Shown here one piece after another: positions 49,772-59,015 of a stretch of 64,000 nucleotides of DNA. The notes beneath the pieces were generated by a model. It ran no database searches and was not told the origin of the DNA. It was given only the letters and a program-made list of their open reading frames with translations. The stretch lies in contig NZ_CP143545.1 of the NCBI RefSeq assembly GCF_046237625.1, positions 3,286,001 through 3,350,000 of the forward strand, in the 5' to 3' direction. The translations under genes were made by a program, and so were the position numbers. Each line of letters opens with the position of its first letter. The stretch's first letter is position 1. Origin of the DNA: Paraperibacillus esterisolvens. GTDB taxonomy: Bacteria > Bacillota > Bacilli > Bacillales > DSM-1321.

Positions 49772-52072
49772 TTGAAATTGCTCAATTCGGTAAAAGGTGA
49801 ATTCCTTAACATTTTTAAAACAAAAAAACTTCTGATTGCCATCATCGCGATCCTATTCATCCCTTTGATTTATGCTGGATCCTATCTATGGGCCTTCTGG
49901 GATCCTTATGGCCGTGTAGACCATCTGCCGGTAGCCGTAGTCAATCAGGATAAGGGTGCGGTCTATGAGGGCAGACAGCTTAAGATTGGTGACGAACTTG
50001 CAGATAAATTGAAGGAAAAGAAGACCTTTGACTGGCATTTTGTCAGCCCGGAGCAGGCAGAACGCGGACTGCAGAACCAAAACTATTACCTAAAGATCGT
50101 GATACCAAAGGACTTTTCAAGAAATGCTGCTACCCTTCAATCGGAACATCCCAAAAATCTGGAATTAATATATACTCCGAATGAAGGAGCGAATTATTTA
50201 ACTTCTAAGATCGGTGACTCTGCCATTGAAAAATTAAAAGAAGAAATATCCGGTGAAGTTACTAAAACATATGCAGAAGCCATGTTTGCAAATATAAAAG
50301 ATGTATCTAAAGGACTGAAGGATGCTGGCGACGGGGCTGGCGAGCTTCATAAAGGCATTGATTCGGCCAAGAATGGCGCTGACAAAATTGATAAAGGGCT
50401 GAATTCAGTCAAAACGGGCGCAGGCAGCCTTCAGAGCGGGATCAATACCGCCCTTTCAGGCTCTAAACAGCTTAATGGCGGCATATCCCAGGTAAAGGAT
50501 GGAACAGATACCGTTTCAGCAAACTTAAAAACGCTTGCAGAAAAATCGCTTACTTTCACAAATGGGCTGGAAAAGGCCTCTGCGGGTGCTGCTGATCTTT
50601 CTAAAGGGCTCTCTACCCTGAATGGCGGCTTTACCAAAATGAAATCAGGTCAATCACAATTGCTGGCTGCCTCCAAAAAGGTCCAGGAAGGTACACATAC
50701 CATCTCGGCAGGAGCAGATAAGCTGGCATCAAGCACGGCAGAGTGGAAAAAGGGTGCTGATCAGACTGCAGAAGGCTCCAAACAGGTTACGGGCGGCTTA
50801 AGTGAACTCCAGGCACAGATTGAAGCTCTATCGAAACAGAGTACAGATCCTGCAGAGAAAGCAAAGCTTGATAAAATCAATGCCCAGGTCGAGAAATTAG
50901 CAGCTGGCAGCAGCGCTGTCGACCAGGGTCTTAACAGTCTGTCTGCCGGAGCAGGTAGAATAGGAAGCGGCGCAGACAGCCTGGCAGCCGGTGCCAGCGG
51001 GGCTGACGAAGGTCAGAGCCGGATTTCAGATGGCCTGGCTGCTTTCGGGGAAAAAATTGAGGAAGCTCAGGCTGGAGCCGACAGTCTCGAGTCCGGCGGC
51101 AAAAATTTATCTGCTGCCATGACAAGGCTTGCCGCTGGCTCTCGGCAGCTCAAGGGTGGAACAGAACGTCTTGCAGAAGGTGCCGGCCAATTGTCCGGCG
51201 GTCTGGAAAATCTGTCAGGCGGTTCTAACGAGTTAGTTAAAGGCATGACAAAACTATCCGATGGCGGATCATCCTTGCTGAAAGGAATCGGCCAGCTGAA
51301 TGGAGGATCCGGAAATCTTGTAAATGGTATGGATAAGCTTTCTGCAGGTGCTCAGGAATTACAGGGTAAATTAAATGATGGTTCCCGGGAGACGGAAAAG
51401 GTCAAGGCAAACGATGGAGTGTATAATATGTTTGCCAAACCGGTCCAGGTCAAAGAAACCCAGCTCCATCATGTTCCTAACTATGGTACAGGCTTTGCAC
51501 CTTACTTCCTGCCTCTCAGCCTTTTTGTAGGTTCCCTGGTTGTCTCGGTCATCTATCCGCTTCGTAAACCGGCAGTCATGCCGGCCGGCGGACTCAGCTG
51601 GTTCGGTGGAAAAGCAGCCGTCCTGCTCCTTGTCGGGATAGGTCAGGCAGTGCTTGCAGATATAGCACTGCTTGGGCTTCTTGGCCTTGAGGTTCAGAGC
51701 ATTCCATTATTCATCCTGCTCAGTATCCTCACTAGCTGGACTTTCCTGGCCATTGTCCAATTTCTTGTTACTTCACTGGATAATCCAGGACGCTTCCTTG
51801 CGATCCTAATATTGGTTCTGCAGCTGATCAGCAGTGCGGGTACGTATCCGATTGAACTTGTGCCATCCATCCTCCAAAAGGCCGCACAGTTCTTGCCGAT
51901 GACATATGCTGTAGCAGGATTCAGATCGGTTATCTCAACTGGCGATTTTGATTTCATGTGGCATAATGCGGCCATTCTCTCCGCTTTCTTCAGTGCAGCG
52001 GCTCTGCTGACAGCACTATTCTTCACCTGGAGCTTTAAGCGGGGCTCCCACTTACAAGAACAAAATGCGTAA
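49772..52072 (+). CDS. YhgE/Pip-family membrane protein
   Basis: 766-residue membrane protein of the YhgE/Pip family (relatives include the phage receptor proteins Pip and YueB and the type VII secretion protein EsaA). One membrane helix at residues 20-40 (LLIAIIAILFIPLIYAGSYL), then a large extracellular part: a YhgE N-domain (DHLPVAVVNQDKGAVYEGRQ) and about 380 residues of Gly/Ser/Ala-rich helical repeats (many L-x-x-G-x-x-x-L units such as GLNSVKTGAGSLQSGI). The C-terminal 190 residues hold about six membrane helices of ABC-2 permease type. Start TTG at 49772 behind AAAGGAG. May act in export or serve as a phage receptor. Its promoter has two matched dyads. Confidence 0.88.
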   Translation: MKLLNSVKGEFLNIFKTKKLLIAIIAILFIPLIYAGSYLWAFWDPYGRVDHLPVAVVNQDKGAVYEGRQLKIGDELADKLKEKKTFDWHFVSPEQAERGLQNQNYYLKIVIPKDFSRNAATLQSEHPKNLELIYTPNEGANYLTSKIGDSAIEKLKEEISGEVTKTYAEAMFANIKDVSKGLKDAGDGAGELHKGIDSAKNGADKIDKGLNSVKTGAGSLQSGINTALSGSKQLNGGISQVKDGTDTVSANLKTLAEKSLTFTNGLEKASAGAADLSKGLSTLNGGFTKMKSGQSQLLAASKKVQEGTHTISAGADKLASSTAEWKKGADQTAEGSKQVTGGLSELQAQIEALSKQSTDPAEKAKLDKINAQVEKLAAGSSAVDQGLNSLSAGAGRIGSGADSLAAGASGADEGQSRISDGLAAFGEKIEEAQAGADSLESGGKNLSAAMTRLAAGSRQLKGGTERLAEGAGQLSGGLENLSGGSNELVKGMTKLSDGGSSLLKGIGQLNGGSGNLVNGMDKLSAGAQELQGKLNDGSRETEKVKANDGVYNMFAKPVQVKETQLHHVPNYGTGFAPYFLPLSLFVGSLVVSVIYPLRKPAVMPAGGLSWFGGKAAVLLLVGIGQAVLADIALLGLLGLEVQSIPLFILLSILTSWTFLAIVQFLVTSLDNPGRFLAILILVLQLISSAGTYPIELVPSILQKAAQFLPMTYAVAGFRSVISTGDFDFMWHNAAILSAFFSAAALLTALFFTWSFKRGSHLQEQNA

Positions 52073-52074
52073 GT

Positions 52075-52109
52075 AAAAAGGATGACAGCCTATGCTGTCA
52101 TCCTTTTTT
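52075..52109. terminator. Terminator after the YhgE-like gene (hairpin copy A)
   Basis: AAAAAGGATGACAGC pairs perfectly with GCTGTCATCCTTTTT around CTAT. The inner 28 nt are nearly identical (one loop base) to the hairpin at 56863-56894. Confidence 0.92.
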
Positions 52110-52144
52110 GTCACCTCAACAAGATGCCTTGTTGTATGTTATTC

Positions 52145-54315
52145 TTATCCCACACTGCTTTGATTATTTTCATGAACATATTGTGAAGCTGTCTTTCTAT
52201 GCAGCCATTCATAAATAATTGGAATGATAATGAAACTGTTGATGGTTGAGGTTATCATCCCGCCAATTACGACAATGCCGAGCGTTTGGGATATGACCGT
52301 ATCAGCATTGTGTGAAAAAGCAAGCGGCAGCAATGTCAGGACTGTTGCTGCAGCTGTCATTAAAATGGGGCGGATTCTCGAAAGACTGCCATTTAATGCA
52401 GCTTCCTTAACAGGCATCCCTGCTTTTCGATTTCTATCAATCTTATCAATTAACACGATGCCATTGGTCACTACAATACCTGTAAGCATGAGAATCCCGA
52501 TCAGCGCAGCCAGATTCCATTCCCCGTGAAATAAAATTAGTGCGACAACTACCCCGCTCAAAGCAAGCGGGATGCTTAATAGTACTGATAATGGAGCTCT
52601 CCAGCCTTTGAATATTGAAGATATAATCAGTAATACCAGGAGGATTGAAAACGCAACAGCAATACTCATGTCAAAAATCATCCCCTTAACCTGCTCAGGA
52701 ATTCCTCCCAATGAGTACTTTACATCTTTTGGGAGATTCATGCCGTTCAGTATTTTCTCCGCTTGACTGGAAACTTTACTAATATCAATGGATGTTATCT
52801 GCGCTGTCACTACGGAGAATGGCTGGCCGTCCCGTTCACTGACTGTTGAAGGAGAGTTATCCTTTGAAATCTGAGCGATTTGGTCAAATCGTATCATCTC
52901 ACCATTAGAATCAGCTATTTTTTCAGCAGAAAGAGAAGCCATTAGATCATCGGCCGTTGCATTTACTGAAAGAACTGAATCTTCTCCTGTCGCTATTTGA
53001 TCCAAATATTGGTCCACAGGCAGTGCTATGTGATCTACCGAAATGGCAGCATCCTTAGATAAGGACATGTAACGGTTGATAACTGTTAAAATGTCAGAAG
53101 CTTTTATACCTTTATCTTCAATCACCTTTTGGTTAAACGCTACTTTATACTTAGGTGAACCATTTGTCAGATCCACCTTGCCATCTACACTTAGGTCGGC
53201 AATTTTTGATAGCTCAGTTCTTGCCTCTTGTGCAGCTTGATCCAGAGCTGCCTGGTCGGAGCCTGTAAACAGAATCCGCATTTGTGAATCATCACCAGCA
53301 ATGTTTTGGCTGGTTACTGTATAAGTGACATCTTTCGAAATGGATGGCAGCTGCTGTCGTAATTGTTTGACGACAGAATCAGCATCTTTGTCACTCTTCA
53401 ACACAACGGATAGGTTAGCGACGTTAGGATATGTGATAAATCCGCCGCCCTGATCGAATACATCATCACTTTGTGTGTCATGGTTGAACCGAAATTGGCT
53501 GAATAGGCATCGACTCTCGGCTTTTCTTTTAATGCTTTTTCAATTTTTTGTACTTCGGAATCGACTTGTATTAAGGTGCTCCCTTTTGGAAGTTCTGCTT
53601 TTATGGCAATTTGACCGATTTTTCCGCTAGGTAATAAACTTACTGGGAGGAAAGCAGAATAAATGCCGGCAGCTAAGAACACTAAAATTGAAAAGGCTAT
53701 CATGGTTCTCTTGTGCTTGAAAGCAGATTGAAGGATTGGTTTCATTCTTTCATCGAGCTTGACCGTTTGTTTTTCTCCGTTCCCGCCTTTCCACCCCATG
53801 AAAGCAAGGGCAGGGATAACAAGCATTGCTGCAAAGAATGAAATGATGAGAGCTATAACGACAGACCAGGCAAAACCGCTGTATGAAGCACTGATCACTC
53901 CTCCGACAAAAGCAATCGGAATATACACAGCTATCGTTGTAAGGGTGGAGCCCAGTACTGCTGGGATCATTTCAACAACAGATGATGTGTAAATAGAAAG
54001 TAATGATTCTTCCTTAAGTTCTTCGCGTTTTCTATACATATTGTCCAGGATGACAATTGAGTCGTCGACTATTCGCCCCATTGCCACAATTAGACCTGAA
54101 ACGGTTAAAATGTTTAAAGTAATACCCATTGCTTTTAAGATAGCTGTTGTTGCCAGTAACGAAATCGGCAGTGAAATGGCAATCAATAAAGTGCTCCTGA
54201 CATTTCGGAAAAAGAAAAAGACACAGATCATAGAGAAGTAAAGAATTAATTTTTTATTAAAATGAAATGGCCGCTTCTCGAATAAGGTAAAATATTTTAT
54301 AAAAACCAAACTCAT
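52145..54315 (-). pseudogene. RND-family efflux transporter, frameshifted and lacking its N-terminal third
   Basis: Remains of an AcrB/SwrC-type multidrug exporter. The upstream piece (53398-54315) begins mid-protein at VFFFFRNVRSTLLIAISLPI and has RND motif GRIVDDSIVILDNMYRKREE; the downstream piece (52145-53404) carries the second half, including GLIKxP-like loops and the last six membrane helices (LIGILMLTGIVVTNGIVLID). The two overlap in different frames: near 53472-53478 an ACACACA run holds two extra bases; correcting it restores STMTQSDDVFDQGGGF-type sequence. About 330 N-terminal residues, including the first helix and porter domain half, are absent; before 54240 the reading loses similarity. 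Non-functional. Confidence 0.9.
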
Positions 54316-54385
54316 AGGGACTTTCCCAATAAAGCTTTAGGGTTCATTTAACCTGCAAATGAGTTCAAAATTTTGGAGGCTCTGT

Positions 54386-54623
54386 ATGCAGCATTTAACT
54401 TCTTTATTTGAACAGCACAGCTATTTGATCCTAATAGCAGCATTTTTTCTGGAACCGGGCCCTGCCAACCTCAGGTGAGTTTTTAATTAGTTATGCTGGT
54501 TATTTTGTTTATCAAGGTAAATTGAGTTACATTTTGACTCTCCTGACAGCCTTTTTTCCAAGGGCTGAAGGATTAACTATTACGTATTTGATCGGAAGCA
54601 ATTCTTGTCATTGTAAACATTGA
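54386..54623 (+). pseudogene. Decayed DedA-family membrane protein gene (5' end)
   Basis: Starts well (GGAGG 7 nt before ATG 54386; MQHLTSLFEQHSYLILIAAF, a DedA-type N-terminus) but shifts frame near 54460; the second frame continues LPTSGEFLISYAGYFVYQGKLSYILTLLTA and TITYLIG, which match DedA proteins (LPLPGE..MSYAGFLVFQGKLS), then stops at 54621. The rest of the gene (about 130 residues) is gone. DedA proteins are membrane proteins of the lipid-flippase/proton-dependent group. Confidence 0.7.
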
Positions 54624-54784
54624 ATTTGCTAATGTTCTTCCGTGCGATATTGGGCGGATATGTGTAAGGAAGTGTTTGGATGTTTTTAAATTCCTGTTGT
54701 TTGAAATGATACGCCTTGTACAGGAAACGGATTAGGATAAAAAATCGGAGATACCTATTTTGCCGATAGATGGGAAGTGCCAGG

Positions 54785-55486
54785 GTGGAAGCTCATATTC
54801 TTTTAATAGAAGATGAAATACAGATTGCCCGTGTCTTAAAAATGGAATTGGAATATGAAGGGTATCATGTAACGGTAGAACATGATGGAAAATCAGGATT
54901 GGATAAAGCACTGCGTCCTGATATAGATCTTATTTTATTGGATGTCATGCTGCCTGGTTTAAGCGGTCTAGAGGTTTTGCGAAGATTCAGAAAGGAAAAT
55001 AAGGTGACTCCTGTTATTCTTTTAACAGCACGGAATACAACGTTTGATAAAGTTGCAGGCTTAGACCAAGGTGCTAATGATTATGTGACCAAGCCCTTTG
55101 AGATTGAAGAACTTTTGGCTAGAATTCGTGCATTTCTACGAAATCAGCACAATGTGGAAACATCAGTATTGGCTATTGAGGATTTAATTATCAATAATGA
55201 ATCAAGAGAAGTGAGGCGGGACGGGACGCTCATTTCATTAACGCCGAAAGAATATGACTTCTTGGTTTATCTGGTCAAAAATAAAAATAAAGTGGTCACG
55301 CGCGAGAATATCATTATGAATGTCTGGGGATATGACTTTGAGGGTGAAACCAACGTGATTGATGTTTTTATAAGGCATCTTCGAAAAAAGGTGGATGAAG
55401 GTTTTTCCCTGCCGCTCATTAGAACAGTAAGAGGGGTAGGTTTTGCTATAAAGGAGAAAAATGATGAAGATCACAACAAAAATTAA
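54785..55486 (+). CDS. OmpR-family response regulator
   Basis: 233-residue two-component regulator. Receiver domain residues 1-118: acidic pair LIEDE, phospho-acceptor Asp in LLDVMLPGLSG, Thr in LLTAR and Lys in YVTKPFE. Winged-helix DNA-binding domain from about 130 to 225 (LTPKEYDFLVYLVKNKNKVV, NVIDVFIRHLRKKVDE, IRTVRGVGFAIKE). I prefer GTG 54785 (GGGAAG 7 nt upstream) to ATG 54770, which has no ribosome binding site; uncertain. Its 3' end overlaps the kinase gene. More AT-rich in codon use than the genes around it. Target genes unknown; probably the decayed efflux gene beside it. Confidence 0.9.
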   Translation: MEAHILLIEDEIQIARVLKMELEYEGYHVTVEHDGKSGLDKALRPDIDLILLDVMLPGLSGLEVLRRFRKENKVTPVILLTARNTTFDKVAGLDQGANDYVTKPFEIEELLARIRAFLRNQHNVETSVLAIEDLIINNESREVRRDGTLISLTPKEYDFLVYLVKNKNKVVTRENIIMNVWGYDFEGETNVIDVFIRHLRKKVDEGFSLPLIRTVRGVGFAIKEKNDEDHNKN

Positions 55487-56831
55487 CCTGTTAACAACAG
55501 CCTGGATGCTTTGCATATTGCTTATCCTTAATTTTGTGGTCTATTTTTTGTTTGTGCAGACAACTGTAAACATGGAAGAAGACCTGCTGTATCAAAAGGC
55601 AGAGAATTTATTAAATGACGTTGATATCCGACAGCCTTCAAGTGCCATTGAGGGGAGAATGAGAAATTATTTATCGGATTATTCCTATATTAGAATCATG
55701 GAACCAGAAAATAAGATAAAACTTGAAGTAACCAATGATAAGTTGGCTTTGCAAAAAGTAGCAGGAAAATATACAAGAAACAAACAGGCACAAACCCGTG
55801 TGATTTCAGCAGAAAGCGGAGAAGAACAGATATTAATTGTGCGGGTGCCTTTTCAAAAAGGAAATGAGAGCCTGGAAATAGGAGAAAGATTATTGGGGTT
55901 CGAAGCAAGGATTGAAATGCTGAGGGGGATTTTAATTGCCAGCACAATTGCCGCCGCTATCCTTTCTTTACTTGGTGGAAGATGGCTGGCTAATATCATC
56001 ATGAGACCTATTTCTACCATGATAAAAACAATGGAGGAAATTGAAACGAGCGGAGTTCCTCAGCCTGTCTTCGTTCCCAACAGAGTTAAAGATGAGCTGC
56101 ATATAATGGCTCAAACCTTTAATCGAATGATTAGAAGAATTCAAGAAAGTTTGACGAAGCAATCGCAATTTGTTTCTGATGCTTCACATGAATTAAAGAC
56201 TCCTCTAACCATCATAAAAAGCTATGCCAATCTTTTAAGAAGACATGGGCTGGATAATAAAGAACTGACTGATGAAGCCATCACAGCAATTCATTCCGAG
56301 GCAACAAGAATACAAAAAATGACAGAGACTTTTTTAGAATTAGCTTCTCTCGAAAAAGAAAATGTTTTAGAAATAGAAAAGGTAAATATAGTTTCTTTGT
56401 GCCAGGAGACCTTGATACAGCTTAAACAGGTATACAAGCGTGTTATCACGCTATATTACGATGAAAGTTCAATAATGGTTTCAGCAGATGAATTAAAAAT
56501 AAAGCAAGTCATCATCATTATCTTAGACAATGCTATTAAATACAGCCAGGACAACATTGTAGTCCGCCTGGATAGATTTGAAGAATATGCAAAGGTAAAG
56601 ATAACAGATTACGGAATTGGAATCCCGGAAGAAGACATTGATAATATTTTTGAACGTTTTTATCGTGTTGACAAAGCAAGGAACAGAGAAACTGGTGGAT
56701 CAGGTTTAGGCCTGTATATAGCAAAAGGTATTATGAAATTGCACAGAGGAGAAATTAAGATAAAAAGCAAAGAAGGTTCAGGGACGACTGTAGAGTTGTA
56801 CTTTCCAATTAACATTGATTTACAAGGATAA
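55461..56831 (+). CDS. Sensor histidine kinase
   Basis: 456-residue membrane kinase, partner of the preceding regulator (26-nt overlap, AAAGGAG 5-8 nt before tandem ATGs). Helix 1 is residues 12-34, an extracellular sensor of about 110 residues follows, helix 2 is about 155-175 (ILIASTIAAAILSLLGG), then HAMP (PISTMIKTMEEIETSGVPQP). The phospho-acceptor is in SDASHELKTPLTII, N-box IIILDNAIKYSQD, G boxes DYGIGIPEED and GGSGLGLYIAKG. All catalytic motifs are intact. The signal is unknown; ArlS/CssS-like layout. Followed by a 48-bp palindrome. AT-rich like its partner, suggesting joint acquisition. Confidence 0.93.
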   Translation: MMKITTKINLLTTAWMLCILLILNFVVYFLFVQTTVNMEEDLLYQKAENLLNDVDIRQPSSAIEGRMRNYLSDYSYIRIMEPENKIKLEVTNDKLALQKVAGKYTRNKQAQTRVISAESGEEQILIVRVPFQKGNESLEIGERLLGFEARIEMLRGILIASTIAAAILSLLGGRWLANIIMRPISTMIKTMEEIETSGVPQPVFVPNRVKDELHIMAQTFNRMIRRIQESLTKQSQFVSDASHELKTPLTIIKSYANLLRRHGLDNKELTDEAITAIHSEATRIQKMTETFLELASLEKENVLEIEKVNIVSLCQETLIQLKQVYKRVITLYYDESSIMVSADELKIKQVIIIILDNAIKYSQDNIVVRLDRFEEYAKVKITDYGIGIPEEDIDNIFERFYRVDKARNRETGGSGLGLYIAKGIMKLHRGEIKIKSKEGSGTTVELYFPINIDLQG

Positions 56832-56854
56832 ATTTTTAAAATGTATAGGTTTTA

Positions 56855-56902
56855 GGAATATAAGAAGGATGACAGCATATGCTGTCATCCTTCTTATATT
56901 CC
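56855..56902. terminator. 48-bp perfect palindrome between kinase gene and pepV (hairpin copy B)
   Basis: Every base from 56855 to 56902 is complementary to its mirror partner (24-bp arms, centre CAT|ATG). The inner 28 nt match the hairpin at 52079-52106 with one change. It ends transcription of the kinase gene and of the convergent pepV. Confidence 0.9.
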
Positions 56903-56913
56903 AGAACCGGCCT

Positions 56914-58320
56914 TCACTGAGCAAGCTTATAGATCGCCTTTGCATATATAACGGCAGCCTTGATCATATCTTCAATTTCAATATATTCATCGAACTGATG
57001 AGCACGCTCTTCTTTCCCAGGGAATAATGGTCCGAAAGCAACTCCCTGCTCAAGGGATCTGGCGTATGTGCCGCCGCCGATTGCAATTAAGTTTGCTTCC
57101 TCCCCGGTTTCCTCTTCATAAATTTTCTTCAATGTCTGAATCAGGAAGCTGTTTTCATCCACATGGTGGGACTTATTGTGGGTAATCGTCCTAAGCTGAA
57201 ACCCTTGCTTCTCGGCTTCGGAGTGTAGCGCCGACATGCCTGCCTCATAATCATAGGTGACTGGATAGCGGAAATTCAAACCGATCTGTCCGCCTTTTTC
57301 CTGTGAATATCTCATCGTCCCGACATTGATGGTTAAATCACCGGTGATGCCGTCTGAAAAAGCAAGCTCTAATTTCCTGCCCCTGGAGTCACCAAAGAAA
57401 GAATCGTGCAGGAACATGAAGAATTTCTTTGCCTGTCCAGACACCCTTCCAGATAAGAAAGCTGCCAGGAACAGGCCTGCATTGACACCGTTGTCAGGCT
57501 CCGCGCCGTGTGCAGAGACGCCTTCAATTTCAAGAACAAGGCTTCCCGCTCCGTCTTTTGCCACTCCCTTTAACTCATGTTTTTGCAGGAATGTATGAAA
57601 CTCATGCTTCAGTGTGTCCAGGCCTTCAGCCTGTACTTTCGCCACTGCATAATCCGGGACCATATTAAGGCGCCTGCCTGACGAGAATTCGAGAACTTCT
57701 ACAGGTCCGTCCGTATTTTCTCCTGGTTTTAATTCGAGGTTCAAATCCCAGATGCCCTTTTCTGCATAGATGATAGGAAAGTCCGCATCCGGTGCAAAGC
57801 CAAGGCTTGGCATTTCTTCTTTTTTAAAATAATGCTCTACACAGCGCCATTGTGTCTCTTCGTCTGTACCAAGAATCATCCGCACGCGCTTATTGAGCGG
57901 CAGTCCGAGTTCTTTCACGATTTTCATGGCATAATAGGCTGTCATGGTCGGCCCTTTATCATCAATGGCTCCCCTGGCATATATTTTCCCGTCACGGATT
58001 TCTCCCGCAAAAGGGTCGGAAGTCCAGCCATCTCCCTCTGGAACAACATCCAGATGACAGAGGATGCCCACAATCTCCTCGCCCTCCCCCATCTCAATGT
58101 GGCCGGCATAATTATCTACGTTTTTTACGGTAAAGCCGTCTTTCTGCCCTAATTCCAGCATAAACTCCAGGGCTTCCTGGATACCCTCTCCAAAAGGGGC
58201 TTCCGGAGTCCCTTCCTCATCTTCCGGCAGTACACTGCGGATGGCCAGGAGCCGTCTTGTATCAGCAATCAGATTCTCTTTCCGTTCCTCCGCTTCCTTT
58301 TTCCAATTCACTTGTTCCAT
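56914..58320 (-). CDS. pepV: Dipeptidase PepV (YtjP), M20 family
   Basis: 468-residue zinc dipeptidase of the M20 family (Xaa-His dipeptidase class), cytoplasmic. Zinc and catalytic residues are visible in GILCHLDVVPEGDGW (H, D), GAIDDKGPTMTAYYAM (bridging D), LGTDEETQWRCVEHYF (catalytic and metal Glu), FAPDADFP (D) and a late IGGGTYARSLEQGVAFGPLF. The lid domain lies between. ATG with AAGGGGTG at 7 nt. Same place and strand as B. subtilis ytjP. Full length, probably last step of peptide use. Confidence 0.95.
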   Translation of the reverse strand: MEQVNWKKEAEERKENLIADTRRLLAIRSVLPEDEEGTPEAPFGEGIQEALEFMLELGQKDGFTVKNVDNYAGHIEMGEGEEIVGILCHLDVVPEGDGWTSDPFAGEIRDGKIYARGAIDDKGPTMTAYYAMKIVKELGLPLNKRVRMILGTDEETQWRCVEHYFKKEEMPSLGFAPDADFPIIYAEKGIWDLNLELKPGENTDGPVEVLEFSSGRRLNMVPDYAVAKVQAEGLDTLKHEFHTFLQKHELKGVAKDGAGSLVLEIEGVSAHGAEPDNGVNAGLFLAAFLSGRVSGQAKKFFMFLHDSFFGDSRGRKLELAFSDGITGDLTINVGTMRYSQEKGGQIGLNFRYPVTYDYEAGMSALHSEAEKQGFQLRTITHNKSHHVDENSFLIQTLKKIYEEETGEEANLIAIGGGTYARSLEQGVAFGPLFPGKEERAHQFDEYIEIEDMIKAAVIYAKAIYKLAQ

Positions 58321-58708
58321 TATGTATCACCCCTTAAATTAATATGGACGCCTGATGTGTGCAGTTTAGTCTATAGCCAGTATAGCATTACATCGATCCG
58401 GGATAAACGGCGGCGCATTCCCTGGTAATCTGAAGCATTGCCAGGTGTTGAATTTTCTAGCATATTTTACAAAGTTTAAACCATACAAATTAGTGATATA
58501 AGTAATAAAGTTAATATTTTGTTAATTCTTCCAGATAAGGTAGCGGGACGCGGTCTCTTTCGTTACAATTAAGGTGCAGCATATATCCGCTGCCAGGCAC
58601 CCGGGGATTAATAAATTACTTGCATAAGGCTGGCCTGAAAGACTCATATTATAGTATGAAATTCTTTCGGCATTCCGCTTTAGAATCTGTGATTAGGAGT
58701 GGTTTATT
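58321..58708. other. Intergenic region between pepV and ytzE
   Basis: AT-rich, divergent promoters expected. I see no gene, RNA or repeat that I can support. Confidence 0.5.
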
Positions 58709-58930
58709 TTGAAACCTTCAACAAATCGGATGTTAACGCGTATCAAATCCATGTATGTATTTATCAGGAGCAACGGTACAGTCTCAACTCAAGAACTTGT
58801 AGAAGAATTCGGCATCACTCCGAGGACCATCCAAAGGGACCTGAATGTCCTTGCTTACAACGAGCTTGTGAAAAGCCCGAGCAGAGGATTATGGACGGCT
58901 ACAGCTAAAAAAGTGAAATTAACCTCTTAG
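58709..58930 (+). CDS. ytzE: Small DeoR-type HTH regulator YtzE
   Basis: 73-residue protein that is essentially one DeoR-family helix-turn-helix (RIKSMYVFIRSNGTVSTQEL, VEEFGITPRTIQRDLNVLAYNELV). There is no effector domain, unlike full DeoR repressors of about 250 residues. B. subtilis YtzE has the same form, so this is not a truncation. Start TTG at 58709 preceded by AGGAG. Function unknown; could bind DNA as a dimer. A terminator follows directly. Confidence 0.88.
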   Translation: MKPSTNRMLTRIKSMYVFIRSNGTVSTQELVEEFGITPRTIQRDLNVLAYNELVKSPSRGLWTATAKKVKLTS

Positions 58931-58948
58931 TAATCTGCTAAAACCAAT

Positions 58949-58975
58949 AAAGGCAGTGCCTGCGCACTGCCTTTT
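58949..58975 (+). terminator. Terminator of ytzE
   Basis: AAAGGCAGTGC pairs perfectly with GCACTGCCTTT around CTGC, ending in T4. Confidence 0.88.
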
Positions 58976-58982
58976 CCCATTT

Positions 58983-59013
58983 AAAAAGGCCGGACAGCTG
59001 CCGGGCCTTTTTC
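58983..59013 (-). terminator. Terminator of rsuA
   Basis: GGCCCGGCAG pairs with CTGTCCGGCC (one mismatch) on the minus strand, ending in T5. Confidence 0.85.
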
Positions 59014-59015
59014 AT

